This document shows, one piece after another, positions 7,956 through 15,166 of a stretch of DNA of 36,299 bases. Below the pieces are notes generated by a model. The model ran no database searches. It saw nothing but the letters and a program-made list of their open reading frames with translations, and was not told where the DNA came from. The DNA is from Candidatus Faecalibacterium intestinavium (GTDB lineage: Bacteria > Bacillota > Clostridia > Oscillospirales > Ruminococcaceae), in assembly GCA_018883885.1 (NCBI GenBank), contig JAHLFH010000108.1:1-36299 (forward strand), given 5' to 3'. Positions within the stretch are counted from its first letter, which is position 1, and every line of letters starts with the position of its first letter. The position numbers and the translations under genes were made by a program.

Positions 7956-8804
7956 ATGAAACTGTCTTTTACCAAGATGCACGGCTGTGCAAACGACTAT
8001 ATCTATCTGGACTGCCGGGCCTCCGGCCTGCCGCAGAACATCGAGGCTCTGGCGCAGAAGCTCTCGGCCCGGCGGTTCTCCATCGGCGGGGACGGCGTCA
8101 TCTGCATCTGCGCCCCCGGGACCCCCGGCGCCGTCGCCACCATGCGAATCTTCAACGCCGACGGCAGCGAGGGCAAGATGTGCGGCAACGGCATCCGCTG
8201 CGTGGCCCAGTGGCTGAAAGACCATGAGCCCGCCTGCGCCGACCAAACCCAGCTGACCATCGACACCCTGAGCGGGGCCAAGGTCCTGCGGTATCAGGGC
8301 GGCGGCAGCTGGCAGGTGGAGATGGGCCGGTACAGCGCCATGGCCGCCGATCTGCCCGCCGTCAACATGGGCCCCGGGCCGCTGGTGGGCATCCCCCTGG
8401 CGGTGGCGGATGCTTCCTGGGTGGTCACCTGCATCAGCGTGGGCAACCCCCACTGCGTCACGGTGGTGGAGGATGTGGACGCCCTGAATCTGGAAAAGAT
8501 CGGCCCGGCGTTTGAAAAGCACGAGAATTTCCCCGAGCAGGTCAACACCGAATTTGTCCAGCAGCTGGACGCAACCCACCTGAAGATGCGGGTCTGGGAG
8601 CGGGGCAGCGGCGAGACCTGGGCCTGCGGCACAGGCACCTGCGCCACCGTCGCGGCCATGACCGAGCTGGGCCTGTGCCCCGTGGGGCAGGACATCCATG
8701 TGGCGCTGCGGGGCGGGGAGCTGATCATCCGGATCGGCCCCGACCATGAGGTTACCATGACCGGCCCCACCGAGACCGTCTGTGAGGGCACGGCAGAAGT
8801 ATAA
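7956..8804 (+). CDS. dapF: Diaminopimelate epimerase
   Basis: 282 residues, starting MKLSFTKMHGCANDYIYLDC. It converts LL- to meso-diaminopimelate for lysine and peptidoglycan synthesis, without a cofactor, using two cysteines. Both are present: Cys76 in MCGNGIRC and Cys224 in ACGTGTC. The start ATG at 7956 has GGAGGAG at 7941-7947; longer upstream in-frame extensions cross the promoter and are rejected. It lies 57 bases before dapL, the enzyme that makes its substrate, under one promoter. Confidence 0.96.
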   Translation: MKLSFTKMHGCANDYIYLDCRASGLPQNIEALAQKLSARRFSIGGDGVICICAPGTPGAVATMRIFNADGSEGKMCGNGIRCVAQWLKDHEPACADQTQLTIDTLSGAKVLRYQGGGSWQVEMGRYSAMAADLPAVNMGPGPLVGIPLAVADASWVVTCISVGNPHCVTVVEDVDALNLEKIGPAFEKHENFPEQVNTEFVQQLDATHLKMRVWERGSGETWACGTGTCATVAAMTELGLCPVGQDIHVALRGGELIIRIGPDHEVTMTGPTETVCEGTAEV

Positions 8805-8861
8805 AGGACGCTGCGTTTTTGCGCGGCGGCAGGAAAAACCATAGAGAGAGGGAAAGATACC

Positions 8862-10055
8862 ATGAAAATGAACCGGCATTACAACGAGCTGAAGGCCAGC
8901 TATCTGTTTGTGGACATCAACCACAAGGTGGCGGCGTTCCAGCAGGCCCACCCCGAAAAGGAGATCATCCGCCTGGGCATCGGCGACGTGACCCAGCCCC
9001 TGGCCAAATGCGTGGTGGACGCCATGCACGCCGCCGTCGATGAGATGGGCACCAAGGCGGGCTTCCACGGCTACGGCCCCGAGCAGGGCTACGGCTTTCT
9101 GAAGGACGCCATCCGGGACTACTACGCGGGCCGGGGCACTAAGATCGAAGAAGACGAGATCTTCATCAGCGACGGCGCCAAGAGCGACCTGGCCAACGTT
9201 CTGGGCCTCTTTGATACCGACAACACCGTCCTTGTGCCGGACCCCGTCTACCCCACCTATGTGGACGACAACGTCACCGACGGGCGGAAGATCGTCTACG
9301 CCAAGACCAGCCAGGAAACCGGTTTCCTGGCGATGCCGGACGAGAAGGTCAAGGCGGACATCATCTATATTTGCAGCCCCAACAACCCCACCGGCGCGGC
9401 CTACACCCGGGAGCAGCTGGCCCAGTGGGTGGCGTACGCCAGGGCCAACAACGCCGTCATCCTGTACGACGCGGCGTATGAGTGCTTTATCTCGGACGAA
9501 CATCTGGCCCGCAGCATCTTCGAGGTGGAGGGCGCCCGGGAGTGCGCCATCGAGATCTGCTCCTTCTCCAAAATCGCAGGCTTCACCGGCACTCGCTGCG
9601 GCTATACCGTGGTGCCCCGTGAGCTGGAGCGGGACGGCATGAGCCTCAACAAGCTCTGGCTCCGCCGCCAGACCACCAAGTTCAACGGCGTGCCTTATAT
9701 CGTCCAGCGGGGCGCGGCAGCCGTCTTTACCGAGAGCGGCATGAAGGAGATTCAGACCAATCTGGACTACTACCGCCGGAACGCCAAGGTCATCGCCGAC
9801 GCGCTGGATGCGTGCGGCGTCTGGTACTGCGGCGGCAAGAACAGCCCCTATATCTGGCTGCGCTGCCCCGGCGGCATGAAGAGCTGGGAGTTCTTCGACT
9901 GGCTGCTGGAGAACTGCGGCGTTGTGGGCACCCCCGGCGTGGGCTTCGGCGAGTGCGGCGAGGGCTACTTCCGGCTGACCGCCTTCGGCGACGCCGAAAA
10001 GACCAAAGTTGCCGCGGAACGGATCAAGACCGCGATCCTGGCTCTGGGCAAATAA
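8862..10055 (+). CDS. dapL: LL-diaminopimelate aminotransferase
   Basis: 397 residues, fold-type I PLP enzyme. It converts tetrahydrodipicolinate to LL-diaminopimelate in one step, bypassing the succinylase and acetylase routes. Visible motifs: GIGDVTQPL near 39-47, FHGYGPEQGY near 68-77, CSPNNPTGA at 171-179, LYDAAYE, and SFSKIAGFTGTRCG with the PLP lysine at Lys237. All are characteristic of DapL and distinguish it from general aspartate aminotransferases. Together with dapF it forms a two-gene unit that completes meso-DAP synthesis. The operon ends in a strong terminator. Confidence 0.95.
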   Translation: MKMNRHYNELKASYLFVDINHKVAAFQQAHPEKEIIRLGIGDVTQPLAKCVVDAMHAAVDEMGTKAGFHGYGPEQGYGFLKDAIRDYYAGRGTKIEEDEIFISDGAKSDLANVLGLFDTDNTVLVPDPVYPTYVDDNVTDGRKIVYAKTSQETGFLAMPDEKVKADIIYICSPNNPTGAAYTREQLAQWVAYARANNAVILYDAAYECFISDEHLARSIFEVEGARECAIEICSFSKIAGFTGTRCGYTVVPRELERDGMSLNKLWLRRQTTKFNGVPYIVQRGAAAVFTESGMKEIQTNLDYYRRNAKVIADALDACGVWYCGGKNSPYIWLRCPGGMKSWEFFDWLLENCGVVGTPGVGFGECGEGYFRLTAFGDAEKTKVAAERIKTAILALGK

Positions 10056-10083
10056 GCGGCGGGCCAAGCCCAAAACAGCATAA

Positions 10084-10130
10084 CAAAAAAAGAGCAGCGC
10101 TCCGAAAAATCACGGGGCGCTGCTCTTTTA
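10084..10130. terminator. Bidirectional terminator between dapL and the YhcH-family gene
   Basis: AGAGCAGCGC (10091-10100) pairs perfectly with GCGCTGCTCT (10117-10126), with an A-run before and a T-run after, so it can end transcripts from both sides. Confidence 0.88.
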
Positions 10131-10144
10131 CGTCTCAGAAAACG

Positions 10145-10627
10145 TTATTCGGCTTCGGCGTCTCCTTCCTCGTCCTCGTCCAGGGCGATCAGGAAAACCG
10201 CCTGCTTCACCTTGCCGCAGCCCTGCGCTTTGAGGCCGGTTTTGTGGGCTTCCCCGGCAAGGAAAAGGGCAAACCGCCCCTCGCAGAGCATCCCGGCGAT
10301 GCTGGCGGCGGTGCTGCCATAGGCCAGGTCTGTTTCGGGGTCATAGGGCTTTTTGAGGGCCAGCTCGCCCAAAGAGACCTCAAACAGTTCGCTGCCCTCC
10401 AGGTCGGTCAGAAGGGCCAGGTATTTTTCCCGGCGGGCAAAGTCGGCCTTTTCGCCGGGCTGAGGGGTGATCTGGGCCACATTGACAAAGACCTTGTCCC
10501 CGTCGATCCGGGTCCGCCCGGCGGGCAGGGTGTGGATATCCCGGGCCATGATGTATTCGATGGCCGTGTCCAGATTCCGGCTGAGGCCAAGGTAGTTGGG
10601 CAGATTGTTCAAAGTATCGTAAATCAT
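10145..10627 (-). CDS. YhcH/YjgK/YiaL family protein (DUF386)
   Basis: 160 residues, starting MIYDTLNNLPNYLGLSRNLD, the usual opening of this cupin-like family, which is about 150 residues. YhcH (NanQ) of E. coli acts on sialic acid anomers, and YiaL belongs to a sugar catabolic operon, so a sugar isomerase or anomerase role is plausible; the substrate here is not known. The C-terminal tail is unusually acidic (ALDEDEEGDAEAE). The start overlaps the stop of the ThiE-like gene by four bases (ATGA), with GGAGG in the preceding gene, so the two are translationally coupled. Confidence 0.85.
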   Translation of the reverse strand: MIYDTLNNLPNYLGLSRNLDTAIEYIMARDIHTLPAGRTRIDGDKVFVNVAQITPQPGEKADFARREKYLALLTDLEGSELFEVSLGELALKKPYDPETDLAYGSTAASIAGMLCEGRFALFLAGEAHKTGLKAQGCGKVKQAVFLIALDEDEEGDAEAE

Positions 10628-11307
10628 CGGTTCCTCCAACGGTAGTTGATAATGGGCGGTTCTTCCTGATACGCGCAGATCCGCTCCGCCATGGTGCGCA
10701 GGGTGTGGCCCGCAATGAGCCGGTTGGGTGCGCCGAACAGCCCCCGGGAGACGGCGATCCCGGCAACGCCGGTGGCGATGAGGAGCGGGGCGTTTTGAAG
10801 GGTGATGCCCCCCGCCGCGACCACCGGAACATCCGCCGCCTTGCAGATCCGCCAAAGTTCGGGCCGCTCCAGAGCGACCACATCGTCGTTCAGGGAAGAA
10901 CCGAACACCGACCCGCAGACCAGAAAGTCCGCGCCCTGACGCCGGGCCAGAATGGCCTCCCGGACGCAGTGGGCCGACGCTCCGACGATCTTTTCCATCC
11001 CCAGCGCCCGCCGCGCTTCGGCCACCTTTGTCTCGGACCAGTCCAGCCGCACGCCGTCGGCGTCCAGCCGCTGCACCGCCTCGATGCTGTTCCGGACCAG
11101 AAAGGGGACATGGAGCCGACGGCAAAGGGGCAGCAGCTCCCTGGCCTGCTCCTCAAACTCCGCCTCCGAGAGAGGGCCGGCCTCCATTTCAAAGCAGGTC
11201 ACGCCTGCGGCCAGAAGGTCTTTGGCGGCTTCCACCAGTGCATGGCCGTTCAGGCGGGCGCAGTCTGCGACGGCATAAAGCCGAAGTTTTTCAGCAGAGA
11301 TCTCCAT
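10624..11307 (-). CDS. ThiE/TenI-like TIM-barrel protein lacking canonical thiamine phosphate synthase residues
   Basis: 227 residues, starting MEISAEKLRLYAVADCARLN, with GGGAGG eight bases upstream of the ATG at 11307. The order of ThiE-fold landmarks is intact: LYAVAD, AAGVTCFEMEAG, FLVRNSIEAV, DGVRLDWSE, IVGASAH, LVCGSVFGSS, VVAAGGIT and GIAVSRGLF. Compared with thiamine phosphate synthase as I recall it, the QYREK segment is FEMEA, the INDR metal site is VRNS, and HLGQ-D is RLDWSE, so substrate and Mg ligands appear changed. It is therefore closer to a TenI-like paralogue or a new activity than to a true ThiE. No other thiamine gene or TPP riboswitch is nearby; it is coupled instead to a YhcH-family sugar protein. 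Superfamily call is good; function unknown. Confidence 0.75.
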   Translation of the reverse strand: MEISAEKLRLYAVADCARLNGHALVEAAKDLLAAGVTCFEMEAGPLSEAEFEEQARELLPLCRRLHVPFLVRNSIEAVQRLDADGVRLDWSETKVAEARRALGMEKIVGASAHCVREAILARRQGADFLVCGSVFGSSLNDDVVALERPELWRICKAADVPVVAAGGITLQNAPLLIATGVAGIAVSRGLFGAPNRLIAGHTLRTMAERICAYQEEPPIINYRWRNR

Positions 11308-11397
11308 GGCGATGCCTCCCAAAACGAGGGCGTCCGGGCAGGGACGCAGGGAAAAGCGGACGGGTTCCGGATATACAGGAATCATTTCTGTAAAACA

Positions 11398-11426
11398 AGT
11401 ATACCATAGTTCTGTTAAATTCGCAA
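11398..11426 (-). promoter_or_regulatory. Housekeeping promoter for the ThiE-like/YhcH operon
   Basis: On the minus strand TTGCGA (11426-11421) and TATACT (11403-11398) are 17 bases apart, about 90 bases before the start at 11307. Confidence 0.8.
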
Positions 11427-11469
11427 CAAATTGCGCACCCGGACGGAAAACCCTGCCTCTTTTTGTGGG

Positions 11470-11505
11470 AAACGCACAAAACCCGCAGGGGAACGCCCTG
11501 CGGGT
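11470..11505 (-). terminator. Terminator after the NfeD-SPFH operon
   Basis: ACCCGCAGGG (11481-11490) pairs perfectly with CCCTGCGGGT (11496-11505) around a five-base loop. For the minus strand it is followed by TTTGTGCGTTT. Confidence 0.8.
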
Positions 11506-11519
11506 CAAGGATGCGGGAG

Positions 11520-12416
11520 TTATTCCTTCGGGTCGGTCAGAAGCTCCTTGATGGAGGGCACCAGCCCGCCCAGGTTTTGCAGCTCCGAGGGAATGATGAG
11601 CTTGGTCGCCTTGCCGTTGGCCACCTTTGCCAGCGCTTCCAGGCTGCGCAGGGCCAGCACCTTGTCGGTGGGCATGGCTTCGTTCAAGAGGCGGATGGCG
11701 TCGGCGTTGGCCTGCTGGACGGTGAGGATGGCCTGGGCCTCGCCCTCGGCCTCCAGAATCCGCTGCTGTTTGACGGCGTCGGCCCGCAGGATGGCGGCTT
11801 CCTTCTCGCCCTCGGCGGCGGTGATGGCGGCTTTCTTTTCGCCGTCCGCTTTCAGGATGATGGCCCGCTTTTCCCGCTCGGCCTTCATCTGTTTTTCCAT
11901 GGCGTCCTGAATTTCACGGGGCGGGATGATGTTCTTGACCTCCACCCGGTTGACCTTGATGCCCCATTTGTCGGTGGCTTCGTCCAGAATGGCGGTGATC
12001 TTGGAGTTGATGACGTCCCGGCTGGTGAGGGTGTGGTCCAGCTCCATCTCGCCGATGATGTTGCGCAGGGTGGTGGCGGAGAGGCTCTCGATGGCGGCGA
12101 TGGGCTGGTTGACGCCGTAGGTATAAAGCTTTGCGTCCATCACCTGGAAAAAGACGACGGTGTCGATCTGCATGGTGACGTTGTCCCGGGTGATGACGGG
12201 CTGGGGCGGAAAATCACAGACCTGCTCTTTCAGGCTGACCTTTTTTGCCACCCGCTCCACAAAGGGGATCTTGACGTGGAGGCCGGCGGTCCAGGTGGTG
12301 GAGTAGCTGCCCAGCCGCTCAATTACATAAACCAGCGACTGGGGAACGATGACGATGTTGGTGACGACGATCAGCAGGATGACAATAATCAGCGCAAGGA
12401 CTACATAGATCATCAT
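11520..12416 (-). CDS. SPFH/band 7 (stomatin-like) membrane protein
   Basis: About 298 residues from ATG at 12416. An N-terminal transmembrane helix (VVLALIIVILLIVVTNIVIV) is followed by the SPFH domain (roughly 25-190: VIERLGSYSTTWTAGLHVKI, then DNVTMQIDTVVFFQV) and a long Ala/Glu-rich coiled coil (KADGEKKAAITAAEGEKEAA) and a conserved tail. This matches the QmcA/stomatin group, which forms oligomeric cages organising membrane microdomains or controlling proteases. Immediately upstream on the same strand lies an NfeD gene, the family's classic partner. A TTG two codons upstream (12422) is an alternative start: the SD-like AAGGAGTGA sits four bases from the TTG and ten from the ATG, so the exact start is uncertain. 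Confidence 0.92.
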   Translation of the reverse strand: MMIYVVLALIIVILLIVVTNIVIVPQSLVYVIERLGSYSTTWTAGLHVKIPFVERVAKKVSLKEQVCDFPPQPVITRDNVTMQIDTVVFFQVMDAKLYTYGVNQPIAAIESLSATTLRNIIGEMELDHTLTSRDVINSKITAILDEATDKWGIKVNRVEVKNIIPPREIQDAMEKQMKAEREKRAIILKADGEKKAAITAAEGEKEAAILRADAVKQQRILEAEGEAQAILTVQQANADAIRLLNEAMPTDKVLALRSLEALAKVANGKATKLIIPSELQNLGGLVPSIKELLTDPKE

Positions 12417-12451
12417 AGACAAATCACTCCTTTTTTCCGTTTGGGGGTTGT

Positions 12452-12904
12452 TCAGACGTTTTCCACGGGGCTGGACACCGGCGCGGGTTCGACAATCAGC
12501 AGGGTGCTGCGGATCTCCACCACCCGGCAGCTTTCGCCCGGCTCAAAGACGGCCCCCGGCACGGCGCGGGCGTTCCAGTCTACCCCGTCCAGCCGGACAC
12601 GACCCGTCCGGTCGGGGCGCACAAGGGAGAGCACCTCGACGGTGCGGCCAATGTTCCGGTCGCCGTTGGTGGGGACAGCCGGGTGCCGGAGCTTTGCGGC
12701 CAGCGGCTTGAAGGCGACGAGGCACAAAACGCTGACCACTACAAAGACGACGGCCTGAATTTTCAGGCTTCCGGTGGCCAGACAGCTGATCAGCGCCGCT
12801 GCGCTGCCCACGGCAAACCAGATCGAGACGAGATTGAAGGTGGCGGCTTCCAGCATCAGGAAGCCGATGGCGGCGATCAGCCACCAGATTGCGTTGATGG
12901 GCAT
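12452..12904 (-). CDS. NfeD family membrane protein
   Basis: 150 residues, starting MPINAIWWLIAAIGFLMLEA, with AAGGAGG eight bases before the ATG. Two or three hydrophobic helices occupy residues 5-70, followed by a soluble OB-fold domain (GRTVEVLSLVRPDRTGRVRL, then GEPGESCRVVEI-like residues) typical of short NfeD proteins. It lies 35 bases ahead of the SPFH gene, the pairing seen across bacteria; the two are thought to act together in membrane microdomains. An in-frame extension upstream to 13039 crosses the promoter and is not used. Confidence 0.9.
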   Translation of the reverse strand: MPINAIWWLIAAIGFLMLEAATFNLVSIWFAVGSAAALISCLATGSLKIQAVVFVVVSVLCLVAFKPLAAKLRHPAVPTNGDRNIGRTVEVLSLVRPDRTGRVRLDGVDWNARAVPGAVFEPGESCRVVEIRSTLLIVEPAPVSSPVENV

Positions 12905-12974
12905 CTGCTTCCCTCCTTTGCAAAAACACGGGAGATGCAAGGTTCCGCAGACAAAGCAGCCTTTGGATGATTCT

Positions 12975-13005
12975 ATTATATTCTCCCTCCCCGGGGAAAG
13001 GTCAA
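12975..13005 (-). promoter_or_regulatory. Promoter for the NfeD-SPFH operon
   Basis: On the minus strand TTGACC (13005-13000) and a perfect TATAAT (12980-12975) are separated by 19 bases, longer than ideal. They lie about 70 bases before the nfeD-family start. Confidence 0.6.
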
Positions 13006-13110
13006 GTGGTTTTTCCTGTAAAAGATCGAATCGGGACAAATTCAGGATAGTTTACAAAAAAATGTGGAAAATTTCTAAAAATTGGAGCAAATCCAGCTGC
13101 AATAATTCAC

Positions 13111-13146
13111 AAAAAAGACAAATCCGGGCGCGGAGTGCGTCCGGAT
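13111..13146 (-). terminator. Terminator after the GH13 gene
   Basis: On the minus strand ATCCGG pairs with CCGGAT (plus coordinates 13141-13146 and 13122-13127), followed by TTGTCTTTTTT. It lies about 20 bases after the GH13 stop. The following AT-rich stretch to 13005 shows no gene. Confidence 0.75.
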
Positions 13147-13165
13147 CTGTTCGGGAAAATCGGGG

Positions 13166-15022
13166 TTATTTGTAATCGTAATAGCTGTGGTCGGGGTTGT
13201 GACCGTTTTCGTCCACCGTGATGGTGAAGCCCATGGGGTTCACCACCGTGTGCTTGCCGCTGGCCAGCGGCTCGATCAGCAGGCGGTCGCTCCGGTTGAC
13301 GATGATCTCGGCGGTCTCCTGTTGGCCCACCCGCTGATAGTGGAGCACCCCGCCCTCGGCGCGGAGGATGCGCAGCGCCCCGGTGCGGAACGCCTCGCAG
13401 GTTCTGCGCAGCTCGCCCAGGTTGGAGAGGACCGGCCGCAGCCGGTGCTCGGTGGTGTCCCAGGGGTAGAAGGCCCGGTTGAAGGGGTCGCGGTAGCCCT
13501 GCATCCCCACCTCGTCGCCGTAGTAGATGCAGGGGACGCCGGGCAGGGTATAGAGGATGGCATAGGCCAGCCGCAGCTTGAGCATCCCTTCTTCGTAGGC
13601 CTCGCCGGTAACGGCCCGCCCGCTCTGCCATTCCCGGCCCCGGCCATTGGCAGGCTCGTCGGCCAGAACGGTCAGCGCCCGCTCGGTGTCGTGGGTGGAC
13701 AGGAAGTTGAGCAGGGTGTGAAGGGCCGGGGCGGGGTAGTGCTCGCAGATGGAAAGAATCTCCTGGGCGGTCTGTTCGGCGGGCTTGCCGAGGAGGAAGT
13801 CCAGCACGCTGTTTTTGAAGGGATAATTCATCACGCTGTCCAGCCCCTTGCCCAGCAGGTAGGTCCGCCGGTGGCCGAAGCCGTATTTGGTGGTGGCGTC
13901 CTCCCAGACTTCTCCCAGCAGGAATTTTTCGGGGCTGACCCGCTTGACGGCGGCCCGAATCTTTTCGATGAAGCTGTCGGGCAGCTCGTCGGCCACGTCC
14001 AGCCGGAAACCGGCGGCCCCCCGGCGGAGCCAGGTGTCGATGACGCCCCCCTCGCCGGTGATGAAATCCACATAGGAGGGTTCTTCCTCGTTGACCTCGG
14101 GCAGCGTGTCGAAGCCCCACCAGCTGCGGTAGCCCGAGGGGTACTGGCTGGAAAAATCATACCAGCTGCGGTAGGGGGAATGGGGGTCCCGCCAGGCGCC
14201 GCCGTTGCCGTAGCGGCCTTCCCGGTTGAAATAGATGCTGTCCGACCCGGTGTGGCTGAACACGCCGTCCAGCACGATGCCGATGCCGTATTTCTTTGCC
14301 TCGGCGCAGAGCTCCTCGAAATCCTGATTGGTGCCCAGCAGAGGGTCCACGCTGAGGTAGTTGGCGGTATTGTACCGGTGGTTGGAGTGGGCCTCAAAGA
14401 TGGGATTCAGGTAGAGGAAGGTGACCCCCATTTCGTGCAGGTAGCGCAGCTTGGACTGGATGCCCTTGAGGTCTCCCCCGAAATAGTCGTGGTTGAGGTG
14501 GCCGCCGGTCTCGTTGGGCTGCCAGAAGGGTTCGGCGTGCTTGTCGGCGCGGTAGATTCGGTCCGCAAAGGGCATGTGCTTGTTTTCCTGGGATTCGCAG
14601 AACCGGTCCGGGAAGATCTGATAGAACACCCCGCCCTTGATGCACTCGGGGGTCTGGAAGTCGGCCTCGCAGACGGTGAGCTGCCAGCGCTCGCCGTCCT
14701 GCCAGCTGAGGACGCCCTCGTTGTCCGGGCCGCGATAGATTCGGCGGAAATCGGTGTAAAGATCAAAATAATAGAAGTAGATCCCGGCTGTTTCAATGGG
14801 GACATCCACCGAAAAATGGTTGACCTGAGGGGTCTGCCCCTCAAAGGACATCCGGTAATGGACCGGGATATGCCCCGCGCCGTCCTTCTGAAGGACAAGA
14901 TGGGGGTCAACATAGCCCAGCTCCTCGGGGATGGAGAGCGCCAGATGGACGCTCTGCCCCGCGAACAGTGCGCCGAAGGGCCGCTTGAAATAGGGGTCGT
15001 AGCTGTTGAACAGGCAAGCCAA
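13166..15022 (-). CDS. GH13 family alpha-glycosidase (neopullulanase/cyclomaltodextrinase-like)
   Basis: 618 residues from a TTG start at 15022. Residues 1-120 are a CBM34-like N-terminal domain (FNSYDPYFKRPFGALF). The (beta/alpha)8 domain starts near VFYQIFPDRF and has all GH13 regions: DGVFSHTG, GFRLDVADEL with nucleophile Asp342, LLGEVWED with acid/base Glu371, and FLSTHDTER with Asp445. The PDRF and GHLNHDYFGGDLKGI segments are typical of the neopullulanase/cyclomaltodextrinase/maltogenic amylase group. There is no signal peptide, so it should act in the cytoplasm on maltodextrins. It follows glycogen phosphorylase by 144 bases. The TTG is chosen because homologues begin right at this F/YNS-x-DPY segment and AAAGGA lies about ten bases upstream; the only in-frame ATG, at 15073, adds unconserved residues. 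Confidence 0.92.
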   Translation of the reverse strand: MACLFNSYDPYFKRPFGALFAGQSVHLALSIPEELGYVDPHLVLQKDGAGHIPVHYRMSFEGQTPQVNHFSVDVPIETAGIYFYYFDLYTDFRRIYRGPDNEGVLSWQDGERWQLTVCEADFQTPECIKGGVFYQIFPDRFCESQENKHMPFADRIYRADKHAEPFWQPNETGGHLNHDYFGGDLKGIQSKLRYLHEMGVTFLYLNPIFEAHSNHRYNTANYLSVDPLLGTNQDFEELCAEAKKYGIGIVLDGVFSHTGSDSIYFNREGRYGNGGAWRDPHSPYRSWYDFSSQYPSGYRSWWGFDTLPEVNEEEPSYVDFITGEGGVIDTWLRRGAAGFRLDVADELPDSFIEKIRAAVKRVSPEKFLLGEVWEDATTKYGFGHRRTYLLGKGLDSVMNYPFKNSVLDFLLGKPAEQTAQEILSICEHYPAPALHTLLNFLSTHDTERALTVLADEPANGRGREWQSGRAVTGEAYEEGMLKLRLAYAILYTLPGVPCIYYGDEVGMQGYRDPFNRAFYPWDTTEHRLRPVLSNLGELRRTCEAFRTGALRILRAEGGVLHYQRVGQQETAEIIVNRSDRLLIEPLASGKHTVVNPMGFTITVDENGHNPDHSYYDYK

Positions 15023-15040
15023 TTTGGGTCGTTCCTTTCC

Positions 15041-15070
15041 AAAAAAGGCCCCGGGCCGGTGGGCCGGTTC
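15041..15070 (-). terminator. Possible attenuator just upstream of the GH13 ribosome binding site
   Basis: On the minus strand a GC-rich segment containing GGCCCGGGGCC is followed directly by TTTTTT, between glgP and the GH13 start. Several short pairings are possible. It may reduce read-through from glgP, but the stem is small. Confidence 0.35.
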
Positions 15071-15166
15071 CAAAAACAGAGACGGTTTTTTCTGTTCCGG
15101 ACACAGCCCGGCGGAACCGGGGCTTGCTGCATTGCGTTCTGCCGGAAAACCCGGCTGGGGGATAAA

